DNA of 28,249 bases, taken from NCBI GenBank assembly GCA_937983305.1, contig CALKAJ010000134.1:1-28249 (forward strand), in the 5' to 3' direction. Both the position numbers and the translations under genes were made by a program. The notes beneath the pieces were generated by a model. That model was not told the DNA's origin. It was given only the letters and a program-made list of their open reading frames with translations, and searched no databases. Shown here one piece after another: positions 1 through 8,293 of this stretch; the first letter of the stretch is position 1, and every line of letters starts with the position of its first letter. The DNA comes from an uncultured Ignavibacteriota bacterium. GTDB taxonomy: Bacteria > Bacteroidota > Ignavibacteria > Tepidaquicellales > Tepidaquicellaceae.

Positions 1-1033
1 ACAATACAACATCTTTGTTATAAAAATCTACTTTGTTTTCTTTAAACAGTTTTTTTAAATAATCTGATGAGTCGTTCCAATTAGAAAAATTTTCTAGTAT
101 TTCAAAAGATTTAAACATATTTATTTTATCGTTCTTGAATATTTTTTTATTTATTCTTTCTAATTCATCTTTTTTGAATAACCTTGCAATTTTTCCTCCT
201 TCAGTTTCTTCTTCGGGAGCGGGTTCCTCTGTGTGCTCTTTTACTTCAAACGTTTGCCCAAAGGGCTCTTCTTCGTGACTTCTTCCGGAAGTTTCGGATT
301 CGTTGTTAACAGTATCAAAAGTATCTTCAAATGAAATCCCCAGGTCAATAGCGCTAAAATCTTCGTCACTTACATATTTTCCGTTTATAATTTTTATTAC
401 AGTTTTTAAATCTATTTCTTTGGTATCGTCAAGATTTTTAATAACATTAAATTTTTCAAGAATACCCGTGAATAATTTATCCTCAAGAAATATTCGTATG
501 TATCCGAATGGAACAGAAGACTCAAGGTTAATTTCGGTAATGTCTGTATATTTTAGTTTAAAAATCTGAAGAAAAAAATTCTTTGTTTTTATTGCAGTCG
601 GATTTGTTAACAGTTTATCGTGTATCATACTATCGGTATCATCTATTATTTCTTTTATACGGTTACGTATGACGGTTATCGCATTGCTTTCCTTAAGATA
701 TGAATTTATTGCTTCTTCGTAATATTTATAAAATTTAAAAATTGATATTTTAGATATAATTACTTCCGGTAACTGGGAGTCTTTGTCAACAAAAACAAAA
801 TTTAAAATTGTCCATTTGGGCCTGATAGTATAATTTATTTGTAAACGAATTGCTTTGCCAATTAAACTTTCAAGCTCAATTCTGTTCTTAATTGTACCTG
901 CCTCAACTGATAAAAAAGATTTAATAAATAAATCAAGTTTACTGTTAAAAATACCCTGAGGGGTATAATCGTTTAAAAATTCTATACTTTTTATTTCGGT
1001 ATTAAACCGTTTTTCTATTATATGTTCAAACAT
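1..1033 (-). CDS. Hypothetical protein, 3' end missing (runs off contig)
   Basis: An open frame on the minus strand starts at ATG 1033-1031 (MFEHIIEKRFNTEIKS...) and stays open for 344 codons to the left edge, so the C-terminus is absent. I do not recognise the family. Residues 1 to about 230 look like a folded alpha/beta region without cysteine motifs. An acidic, low-complexity linker follows (EEEPFGQ, EEPAPEEETEGG), and then a Lys-rich helical stretch (KKDELERINKKIFK). There is no signal peptide or membrane segment, so a cytoplasmic protein is likely. It is divergent from tex, with 119 bases between the two starts. The folded-acidic linker-helical layout resembles the large protein at 10268, but I see no sequence similarity between them. 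Coding is supported by the long open frame and by codon use like that of the neighbours; function is unknown. Confidence 0.8.
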   Translation of the reverse strand, partial: MFEHIIEKRFNTEIKSIEFLNDYTPQGIFNSKLDLFIKSFLSVEAGTIKNRIELESLIGKAIRLQINYTIRPKWTILNFVFVDKDSQLPEVIISKISIFKFYKYYEEAINSYLKESNAITVIRNRIKEIIDDTDSMIHDKLLTNPTAIKTKNFFLQIFKLKYTDITEINLESSVPFGYIRIFLEDKLFTGILEKFNVIKNLDDTKEIDLKTVIKIINGKYVSDEDFSAIDLGISFEDTFDTVNNESETSGRSHEEEPFGQTFEVKEHTEEPAPEEETEGGKIARLFKKDELERINKKIFKNDKINMFKSFEILENFSNWNDSSDYLKKLFKENKVDFYNKDVVL

Positions 1034-1102
1034 AAAAATAACTAATATTAAAGATAACTTAATCGTTTTACAATTAAAATGAGATAAATTTATCCGTCAA
1101 AA

Positions 1103-1134
1103 TTGAAAACTAAAAAGTGTATTTTTAATTTTTG
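1103..1134 (+). promoter_or_regulatory. Possible Bacteroidota-type promoter of tex
   Basis: TTG at 1103-1105 is followed after 20 bases by TAATTTTTG at 1126-1134. This is one base longer than the TAnnTTTG -7 element of Bacteroidota sigma factors. The start codon lies 18 bases downstream of it. In such AT-rich DNA this is only suggestive. Confidence 0.3.
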
Positions 1135-1152
1135 TAAAATATATTTTATTTT

Positions 1153-3393
1153 ATGCCTATTCAATTACACGTAGAAAAAATTGCTTCAGAGCTGAACTTA
1201 AAAGTTAAACAAGTGTTTGCAACAGCTGAGCTTCTCGAACAGGAAGCTACGATACCATTTATAGCAAGATACAGAAAAGAAGTAACCGGTTCACTTGACG
1301 AAGTAAACATAAGCGATATCCGAAACGGATTAATCAGACTTGACGAACTTGATAAAAGAAGAGATGCAATATTAAAATCTCTTGAAGAAAGGGAATTACT
1401 TACAGAAGAATTAAAAGAAAAAATTATTTCAGCCGAATCACTTACCGAGCTTGAAGATATTTACCTGCCGTTCAGACCAAAGCGGAGAACGCGTGCCACC
1501 ATAGCAAAAGAGAAAGGACTTGAACCTCTCGCGTTAAAAATTTATGAACAAGAAGACTTTGACGTAACAGAGTTTGCCAAAACATTTATAAACCCGGATT
1601 TAGGAGTAAATGATACGGAAGAAGCTTTGTCGGGCGCAAGAGATATAATTGCAGAATGGGTAAGCGAAAACAAGGAGGGAAGAGAAAAGCTTAGAGAGCT
1701 TATGGCTCATCAGGCTTTTATTTACTCAAAGGTTTTTGAAGAAAGTATTGACACCGCATTAAAATATAAAGATTATTTTGATTGGAAAGAACACGCTTAT
1801 AAAGCACCGTCTCACAGAATTCTCGCGATTTTCAGAGGTGAGAATGAAGGATTTCTTAAAGTGGATATTTATCCGGAAGAAGAAACGGCACTCAACATTT
1901 TAAGACAACTATTTGTTAAAACAATACTTACGTCTTCTAAAGAGGTGGAGTTAGCCGTTGTTGACAGTTATAAAAGGCTTTTGGGTCCCGCAATGGAAAC
2001 AGAGTTTCGAGGTGTACTAAAAGAAAAAGCGGACAAAGATGCAATATCGGTTTTTGCGGATAATCTGAAACAGCTTTTATTAGCCGCACCTTTGGGACAA
2101 AAAAGAATCATAGCGCTTGATCCGGGATTCAGAACCGGCTGCAAACTTGTTTGTTTAGACAGGCAGGGAAAACTTCTACACAACGAAACAATATATCCTC
2201 ATACATCCGACAACCAAAGAAAACTCGCGGGCGAAACATTAATCAACCTTTATAAGAAATTTGAGATAGAGGCAATAGCGATTGGCAATGGAACGGCAAG
2301 CAGAGAAACTGAAGCATTTGTAAAATCTGCAATACCTGAGAAAGGGCTTTCTATTGTAATGGTAAATGAAAGTGGTGCCTCAATTTATTCTGCCTCGGAT
2401 GTTGCAAGAAAAGAATTTCCTGATTATGATATAACGGTAAGAGGCGCCGTATCAATTGGCAGAAGGTTAATGGACCCGCTCGCAGAACTTGTAAAGATTG
2501 ATCCAAAGTCAATTGGTGTAGGGCAGTATCAACACGATGTTAATCAATCGGCATTAAAAGGCAAACTTGACGATGTTGTAATATCCTGTGTAAACGCAGT
2601 AGGAGTAGAATTAAACACTGCCAGTAAAGAATTACTCACATACGTTTCAGGACTTGGTCCAAAGCTAGCTCAAAACATTGTTGAATACAGAAATGAAAAC
2701 GGAGCATTTAATACAAGAGACGGCATAAAGAAAGTACCGCGCCTCGGAGAAAAAGCATTTATTCAGGCAGCAGGATTTTTAAGAATAAAAGAAGGAGTAA
2801 ACCCTCTTGATAAAACCGCCGTACATCCGGAAAGTTATCACATTGTCGAAAAAATGGCTGAAGACTTAAACGTAAAAATAGAAGATTTAATTTGCAAAAA
2901 AGAATTGATAGAAAAGATAGATTTAAATAAATACATTTCAGACTCAATAGGGCTTCCAACACTTGAAGACATCAAGGCAGAATTATTAAAACCCGGAAGA
3001 GATCCAAGGAAAGAATTTGAAACTTTTCAGTTTACCGAAGGTGTTGAAAAGTTAGAAGACTTAAAGCCCGGGATGAAGTTACCCGGGGTCGTTACTAACA
3101 TAACTAATTTTGGTGTTTTTGTTGATATTGGTGTCCATCAGGATGGATTAGTGCATATAAGTCAGATAACGGATAAATTCATTCAAAATCCGCTTGATGT
3201 TTTAAAAGTGCACCAAAAAGTGAATGCTACTGTTTTAGAGGTTGATATTATAAGAAAGAGAATAAAACTATCATTAAAAGGCAGCATATCTGCTCCTGAA
3301 AAAAAATTAGTGCAAAAAAAGAAGGAAAGTAAGACCGTTGAAGACCCAATGAAAAAATTATTAGATAAATTTAAAAAATATAACAAGAATTAA
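1153..3393 (+). CDS. tex: Tex family S1 RNA-binding transcription accessory protein
   Basis: Tex is a conserved nucleic-acid-binding protein of the bacterial Spt6-like family, thought to act with RNA polymerase. The 746-residue length is normal for the family. The order of domains is visible: an N-terminal helical Tex domain (IPFIARYRKEVTGSLDE near residue 35), a YqgF/RNase H-like core beginning IALDPGFRTGCK near residue 322, helix-hairpin-helix elements (YVSGLGPKLAQNIVEYR near 500; KKVPRLGEKAFIQAAGFLR), and a C-terminal S1 domain (GVVTNITNFGVFVDIG...DGLVHISQI near 650-675) followed by a Lys-rich tail. The ATG at 1153 gives the usual N-terminus (MPIQLHVEKIASELNL). No clear Shine-Dalgarno site precedes it. 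It is followed 73 bases later by mnmG, with two palindromes in the gap. Confidence 0.96.
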   Translation: MPIQLHVEKIASELNLKVKQVFATAELLEQEATIPFIARYRKEVTGSLDEVNISDIRNGLIRLDELDKRRDAILKSLEERELLTEELKEKIISAESLTELEDIYLPFRPKRRTRATIAKEKGLEPLALKIYEQEDFDVTEFAKTFINPDLGVNDTEEALSGARDIIAEWVSENKEGREKLRELMAHQAFIYSKVFEESIDTALKYKDYFDWKEHAYKAPSHRILAIFRGENEGFLKVDIYPEEETALNILRQLFVKTILTSSKEVELAVVDSYKRLLGPAMETEFRGVLKEKADKDAISVFADNLKQLLLAAPLGQKRIIALDPGFRTGCKLVCLDRQGKLLHNETIYPHTSDNQRKLAGETLINLYKKFEIEAIAIGNGTASRETEAFVKSAIPEKGLSIVMVNESGASIYSASDVARKEFPDYDITVRGAVSIGRRLMDPLAELVKIDPKSIGVGQYQHDVNQSALKGKLDDVVISCVNAVGVELNTASKELLTYVSGLGPKLAQNIVEYRNENGAFNTRDGIKKVPRLGEKAFIQAAGFLRIKEGVNPLDKTAVHPESYHIVEKMAEDLNVKIEDLICKKELIEKIDLNKYISDSIGLPTLEDIKAELLKPGRDPRKEFETFQFTEGVEKLEDLKPGMKLPGVVTNITNFGVFVDIGVHQDGLVHISQITDKFIQNPLDVLKVHQKVNATVLEVDIIRKRIKLSLKGSISAPEKKLVQKKKESKTVEDPMKKLLDKFKKYNKN

Positions 3394-3409
3394 TGTTTCT
3401 CAAGAAACA
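3394..3409. promoter_or_regulatory. parS-like imperfect palindrome
   Basis: The 16-mer TGTTTCTCAAGAAACA is symmetrical except for its central base pair, and the symmetry extends to 3391-3412 with the same single central mismatch. It differs from the bacterial parS consensus TGTTTCACGTGAAACA only in the central four bases. It begins immediately after the tex stop codon. Its centre is 35 bp from that of the second palindrome at 3425-3448. ParB binding is an inference. Confidence 0.5.
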
Positions 3410-3424
3410 TTATTGCGTTTTTTG

Positions 3425-3448
3425 AAATTGTTTCTCGAGAAACAATTT
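3425..3448. promoter_or_regulatory. parS-like perfect 24-bp palindrome
   Basis: A perfect 24-bp inverted repeat without a loop has the core TGTTTCTCGAGAAACA at 3429-3444. The core differs from the parS consensus at two symmetrical positions (A to T and T to A around the central CG). It lies 18 bp upstream of the mnmG start. gidA (mnmG) and parS are commonly close together near bacterial origins, which favours a segregation site. It could instead be an operator for mnmG, or a weak tex terminator, since AATTTTAATT follows the right arm. Confidence 0.55.
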
Positions 3449-3466
3449 TAATTGAGACAGTAAATA

Positions 3467-5377
3467 TTGAAAAATAAGTATTATGACATCGTCGTTGTTG
3501 GAGCCGGACATGCAGGGATAGAGTCATCTGTTTCGGCGGCTCGAATGGGATGCACCGTTGCATTAATAACAATGGATACATTTGCGATTGGAAGGATGAG
3601 CTGTAATCCTGCTATTGGAGGGACGGCAAAGGGACACCTTGTTAAAGAAATAGATGCCCTTGGCGGTGTTATGGGAGAATTAGCTGATAAAGCCGGAATA
3701 CAGTTTAAAATGTTAAATCTTTCAAAGGGTCCTGCGGTTTGGTCGCCAAGAAGTCAGTCGGATAAGGAATTATATTCGATTGAAGCGAGAAAATTGATAT
3801 TAAAAACCGACGGTATTGAATTAATTCAAGATACAATAAGCGAGCTTATTGTAGAAGACTCTAATTCGCCGGACGAACTACAAAAACACAAAATCAAGGG
3901 AGTAAAAACAGACTTAGGAAGTCAAATATTCTGCAAATCCGTTATCATTTGTTCGGGTACATTTCTAAATGCAATAATGCATACCGGAACAGAAAAAACA
4001 ATGGGCGGAAGAGTGGAAGAAAAATCTGCAACAGGGCTGTCCGAATATCTTTCGCGTCTTGGATTTGAAGTTGGTAGATTAAAAACCGGCACACCTCCCC
4101 GGCTTGATATAAACACAATTGATTTTTCAAAAACTGAGGTTCAAAAAGGGGATTCCAATCCGGCTCCGTTTTCACATAAGACTAACAAAAACAATTTTCC
4201 TTTTTTAAAACAAGTTGATTGCTACTTAACTCATACAAACGAATTAACTCACGAATATTTAAGGGAAGGATTTGAAGATTCTCCTTTGTTTACGGGAAGA
4301 ATTCAGGGGGTTGGTCCAAGATACTGTCCGTCTATAGAGGATAAAATAAACAGATTCTCCGATAAGCCAAGGCACCAGATTTTTCTGGAGCCTGAAACTC
4401 TAAACGGAAATACGATTTATATGAATGGGTTTTCTTCGTCTCTGTCGGCTGAAGTACAGCTGAAAGCCGCAAGGACGGTGCCGGGCTTAGAGAATGTTGA
4501 ATTTATCAGGCATGGATATGCCGTTGAGTACGATTTCTTTCCAACGCATCAAATATACCCTACTTTAGAAACAAAAATTATTGCAGGTCTATATCACGCA
4601 GGTCAAATTAACGGTACTTCCGGATATGAGGAGGCGGCTGCTCAGGGTTTAATTGCCGGAATTAATTCGGCTTTGAAAATATTTCGTAAACAGGAGTTAG
4701 TATTAAAAAGAAGCGAGTCCTATATTGGCGTACTTATTGATGACCTGATAAATAAGGTACCTGTTGAGCCATATAGAATGTTTACTTCGTCAGCAGAGTA
4801 CAGGTTGCTCTTAAGGCAGGATAATGCCGCACTTCGACTTAGTAGCCTTGGTTATGAATTAGGATTAATTGAAAAAGAATACATTGAAAAAATTAATTTA
4901 AGCAAACGTTTAATTGAAGACGGGGTTAAATTTTTCTCGAAGAAAACTGTATCGCCAAAAGATATTAATCCGGTTTTAACTTTTGCCGGTTCAAATCCTA
5001 TTTCTCAAAACGAGTTTATGTCGAACCTTATGAGAAGAAACGAAATTAAAATTAACGACTTTTTAAATCTCGAGACTTTCAACGATAATGATTTAATTAA
5101 AAAGATAAAGCTAGACGAGTTTGTTTCTGAACAAATCGAAATTGAAATTAAATACGAAGGTTATATAAAAAGGCAGGCAGAACAAATAGAAAGTTTTAAC
5201 CGGAACGAAAATATTAAAATACCCGATTCTTTTAATTATGATAAGATTAAATCTCTATCCTCAGAGGCTCTTGACAAATTAAAAAAGATAAAACCGAAAT
5301 CAATAGGACAGGCATCGAGAATTGCCGGTGTTAATCCTTCCGATATATCCGCAATATTAATTTTTATGAGAGGTTAA
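3467..5377 (+). CDS. mnmG: tRNA uridine-5-carboxymethylaminomethyl modification enzyme, FAD subunit
   Basis: MnmG (GidA) works with MnmE to install the cmnm5 group on U34 of certain tRNAs, using FAD, NADH and methylene-tetrahydrofolate. The N-terminal dinucleotide-binding motif is VVVGAGHAGIES (residues 9-20). It is followed by the family signature SCNPAIGGTAKGHLVKEIDA and the second signature GVGPRYCPSIEDKI. The C-terminal helical tRNA/MnmE-binding region is complete (ends IGQASRIAGVNPSDISAILIFM). The 636-residue length is typical. The start is TTG at 3467: a stop codon (TAA 3461-3463) lies two codons upstream, and the next in-frame ATG falls inside the FAD fold. The gene is convergent with the lipoprotein gene, with no bases between the two stop codons. 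Confidence 0.97.
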   Translation: MKNKYYDIVVVGAGHAGIESSVSAARMGCTVALITMDTFAIGRMSCNPAIGGTAKGHLVKEIDALGGVMGELADKAGIQFKMLNLSKGPAVWSPRSQSDKELYSIEARKLILKTDGIELIQDTISELIVEDSNSPDELQKHKIKGVKTDLGSQIFCKSVIICSGTFLNAIMHTGTEKTMGGRVEEKSATGLSEYLSRLGFEVGRLKTGTPPRLDINTIDFSKTEVQKGDSNPAPFSHKTNKNNFPFLKQVDCYLTHTNELTHEYLREGFEDSPLFTGRIQGVGPRYCPSIEDKINRFSDKPRHQIFLEPETLNGNTIYMNGFSSSLSAEVQLKAARTVPGLENVEFIRHGYAVEYDFFPTHQIYPTLETKIIAGLYHAGQINGTSGYEEAAAQGLIAGINSALKIFRKQELVLKRSESYIGVLIDDLINKVPVEPYRMFTSSAEYRLLLRQDNAALRLSSLGYELGLIEKEYIEKINLSKRLIEDGVKFFSKKTVSPKDINPVLTFAGSNPISQNEFMSNLMRRNEIKINDFLNLETFNDNDLIKKIKLDEFVSEQIEIEIKYEGYIKRQAEQIESFNRNENIKIPDSFNYDKIKSLSSEALDKLKKIKPKSIGQASRIAGVNPSDISAILIFMRG

Positions 5378-6072
5378 TCACTCTCCTGAAATATCTTCCC
5401 TTAATGTTTCAGCATGTTCAAATCCAACTTCTTTTGCAAGTTCGTCAATTGCATACTTTATCTCATCGTCCTTCATATCAAGAAGTCTTATAAGGTTTAC
5501 AACACTTGCAGTTGTTCTTACATAAGGTCCGCCGAAATAAGATATTACAACATCTTTCAATGGAAGTCTGTAAGACTCAGAATTCAACCAAACTGTCTTT
5601 GCCGATTTTCTGTCAATTATTCTAATGCTTGCCCTCATTGTTGCAGAAACTCCATAAGCATCAGAGCTAAATGTTATTTTATTAAATTTTGTTTCTACAA
5701 TAAAATCAGGATTTTGGCTTAATGAATCTACAGTCTCAATAAGATAATATGTTTTTAATCCCTCTTGAATCCCGTTAGAAATTGATTTTGTTATTGTGTC
5801 CGCTTTTAAACACCTTTCGAGTTTCTCTTTACTTTTCCTTCGGCATATCCTTCTCCAATTTCCGTTAAAATTACAGATACTAATCCGCCTTTATCGTTGT
5901 AACTACCTGTACTTATATCTATCCAGGCTCCGGAAATATCACCTGTAACATACTGTTTAAACATATACTTCTTTCCGCTCATATTATACTCATTAAAATT
6001 ATTTGTATGAGCACATCCATAAAAAAATGCAAATAAAATTGCAAAAACAAACAAGTGTTTTATTTTTTCCAT
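5378..6072 (-). pseudogene. Lipoprotein gene split by a -1 frameshift
   Basis: The first frame starts at ATG 6072 and gives a lipoprotein signal (MEKIKHLFVFAILFAFFYGC, lipidated Cys20). It stops at TAA 5808-5806 after 88 residues. A second frame is open from about 5899 down to the TGA at 5380-5378. It reads on sensibly as ...KEKLERCLKADTITKSI... through ITFSSDAYGVSATMRASIRI to LREDISGE. Adding one base near the TTTT run at 5833-5836 (AAAA on the coding strand) joins the two into a single 231-residue lipoprotein, and the interval is then exactly 232 codons. The join point can only be placed between about 5806 and 5899. I do not recognise the family. It could be a sequencing or assembly error, a real decaying gene, or slippage. 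It lies 91 bases downstream of recN in the same orientation... strictly, it is on the same strand but its start is to the left of the recN stop, so it is transcribed after recN. Confidence 0.75.
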
Positions 6073-6163
6073 AATTCAATTTTTCTTTTATACTTCAAAA
6101 ACGAAAAAAAAGTTCTCTAAAACCAATATTTTTTCCTGTCTCGAATTATAACCTTATAACTAA

Positions 6164-7879
6164 TTACTTATTATTTATTAATTCCTTTGCGCTTTTGATT
6201 GAAGTCGGAGTTACTTTTTCACCGCTTAAAAGCTTTGCAATTTCAAGAATTTTTTCTTCTTCATTTAGTGTTTTAATATTTGCAATTGTTTCCCCGTTCT
6301 TTTCGGTTTTATTTACACTTAAATGATTGTCGCTTTGTGATGCAATTTGAGGAAGATGCGTTATGGAAATAATCTGGTGTGTTTTGGAAAGTTCTTTAAT
6401 TAATTTTCCAACCTTTCCGGCAATTCTTCCGCTTATTCCTGTATCAATTTCATCAAATACAAGAACAGGTATATTATCTCTTCCTGTTAATGAAGCTTTA
6501 ATTGCGAGCATAACTCTCGAAACTTCTCCCCCGGAAGCTATCTTTTTTAGTGGTTGGAATTCTTCCCCCTTGTTTGTAATAATTAAAAATTCAACATCAT
6601 CTATTCCGTTAATATTGAAGTTTATAAATTTATTATTTTCTTTAACTGTAAAATTATTTTCAAACTCGGAAAATTTTATTTTTACATTTACTTTAAATGA
6701 TGCGTTTTCAAGTCCTGCTTCTTTTAAATAATTATTAACTGACTTTGTGAGTTCGATAGCACTTTTTTTCCTCTGCTGGGATAAAATCAGAGCTTTCCCG
6801 AAAACTACTGTTTTAGTATCTGAAATTTTTTTATTTAATTTTTCAAGCTCTTCGTCAAAATTATCCGCAAAATCCATTTCCTCTTTTATCTCATCTGCTT
6901 TTCTTATTAATTCATTTACTGAAAGATTATATTTTTTCTTTAAAAAATTAATTTGACCGTATCTTTCTCTTAATGACTCTGTTCTTTCAAAATCAAAATT
7001 CAAATTATTTTTATATTTTTCAAGACTGTCTGCTGCTTCCTTTAAAACCGTATAAGAACCTTCGATATCCTCAAGTACTTTCTCCAACTCAATATCATAT
7101 TTTATAATCTTTTTTAATTCTTTTATGGTTATAGAAATACTGCTTATTACATTATTTTCCTTTTCATTTAAATAATTTATACAGGTTGAAATATTTTCAG
7201 ATATTTCCTCTGTGTTTTCAAGTTTTTTTAATTCATTTTCTATATTAACATCTTCGTCTTGAAGCGGGTTAATGTTATTAATTTCTCTTAACTGAAAATC
7301 AAGAAAACTTCGTTTTTCTTTAAGTTCGGTTTTTTTCTTTTCATACTCATTAAACCGGTTAATTAAGTTTTTATACTCCAGATAACTATTCTCAAAATCA
7401 TTTATTAAATTCTCATTTTTTAAAAAATCGTTTAATATTGAAATATGTGTTTCGCTTTTTAATAAAGATTGATGCTCGTTCTGAGAATGTATATCAATTA
7501 TTAAATCTCCAAACTCTTTTAATTCAGAAATTAAAACCGGTGTATCATTCACAAAACATCTGCTAATTCCCTTTTTAGATAATTCCCTGCGTATTATAAT
7601 AACTTCATCAGAATTATCACTGAATAATTCCTTTTTTTTAATATAGTCTAATATTTTTTTCCTTCCGCTAAAATTAAAAATACCTTCGACAATCAACTTT
7701 TCTCCGTCTTTTTTAATAATCGAATAGTCTGCTCTTTCACCAAGCAGCAAAGCTAAAGCATCAAGAATTATTGATTTCCCGGCTCCGGTTTCGCCTGTAA
7801 GTATATTTAAACCCTCTTTTAGATTTAAAGCGGCTTCCTTTATTATCAGATAATTTTTTATATATAATTTCTCAAGCAT
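6164..7879 (-). CDS. recN: DNA repair protein RecN
   Basis: RecN is an SMC-like ATPase that acts at double-strand breaks in the cytoplasm with RecA. The N-terminal ATPase half has Walker A GETGAGKS (residues 29-36). The long central part is charged coiled coil (KKLENTEEISENI, EEMDFADNFDEELEKLNKKI). The C-terminal half carries the ABC signature IASGGEVSRVMLA and Walker B VLVFDEIDTGISG, followed by the His-switch region ISITHLPQIASQSD. The 571-residue length is normal. ATG 7879 is the natural start (MLEKLYIKNYLIIKEA). It is followed by the frameshifted lipoprotein gene on the same strand, and lies downstream of dnaA with a 414-base gap that contains the dnaA terminator, so it is probably transcribed from its own promoter. 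Confidence 0.97.
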   Translation of the reverse strand: MLEKLYIKNYLIIKEAALNLKEGLNILTGETGAGKSIILDALALLLGERADYSIIKKDGEKLIVEGIFNFSGRKKILDYIKKKELFSDNSDEVIIIRRELSKKGISRCFVNDTPVLISELKEFGDLIIDIHSQNEHQSLLKSETHISILNDFLKNENLINDFENSYLEYKNLINRFNEYEKKKTELKEKRSFLDFQLREINNINPLQDEDVNIENELKKLENTEEISENISTCINYLNEKENNVISSISITIKELKKIIKYDIELEKVLEDIEGSYTVLKEAADSLEKYKNNLNFDFERTESLRERYGQINFLKKKYNLSVNELIRKADEIKEEMDFADNFDEELEKLNKKISDTKTVVFGKALILSQQRKKSAIELTKSVNNYLKEAGLENASFKVNVKIKFSEFENNFTVKENNKFINFNINGIDDVEFLIITNKGEEFQPLKKIASGGEVSRVMLAIKASLTGRDNIPVLVFDEIDTGISGRIAGKVGKLIKELSKTHQIISITHLPQIASQSDNHLSVNKTEKNGETIANIKTLNEEEKILEIAKLLSGEKVTPTSIKSAKELINNK

Positions 7880-8232
7880 AGTTTGATTTTTTTTCTTAAT
7901 AAAAAATATATAAATAATTTTTAAAAAGTTAGACTTTATTTTTTCTTATTATATTCTCTCTCTTTATTATTTAATTATATATATTTTATAGCAGTAGTAA
8001 TAGTGTTGTTAAAATTGTTTAAAACTAAGAATATTTTAAATAAGTGTTGTTTTATCAATAACATAATAAAATTAGTAGAGTTAAAAACTTGTTAATAACT
8101 ACTATACTATTTAGTAGTTTTAAAACCTTATTTGTACCTTTCTGTTTTATGTTTAATAAGTTGTTTATAATTTGCTGTATTTTAATAAGTTTTCAAAAAA
8201 TTTATTGACATTACTTTATACTTGGAATGCAT
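7880..8232. other. Gene-free AT-rich interval between dnaA and recN
   Basis: This roughly 350-base stretch has no plausible coding frame. It carries one reverse copy of the TTATTAACA 9-mer (TGTTAATAA at 8090-8098), overlapped by a 7-bp inverted repeat AACTACT/AGTAGTT (8097-8103 and 8113-8119). It lies upstream of recN, so the recN promoter should be here, but no clear -33/-7 pair can be singled out. It could also be a secondary part of the origin. Confidence 0.5.
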
Positions 8233-8239
8233 AATAAAA

Positions 8240-8267
8240 AAAGGCAGTAATGAAAAAACCTGCCTTT
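8240..8267 (-). terminator. Intrinsic terminator of dnaA
   Basis: Read on the minus strand, the 8-bp arms AAAGGCAG and CTGCCTTT enclose a 12-base loop and are followed by TTTTATTAT. The hairpin starts 26 bases after the dnaA stop codon, on its coding strand. Confidence 0.85.
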
Positions 8268-8293
8268 ATAAAAATCTTTATTGTTAACAACTT

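Noticed and set aside
303..569. 88-codon plus-strand frame near the left edge
   Set aside because: It lies wholly within the open minus-strand gene at 1-1033, which has better coding character.
3425..3455. The 24-bp palindrome as an ordinary terminator of tex
   Set aside because: It has no loop and only a weak, interrupted T run, and a second copy of the core lies just upstream, which fits a protein-binding site better.
8205..8235. TTGACA with CATAAT after 19 bases, a sigma-70-like promoter pointing right
   Set aside because: The spacer is long, it faces the dnaA terminator and the antisense strand of dnaA, and such matches are frequent in AT-rich DNA.
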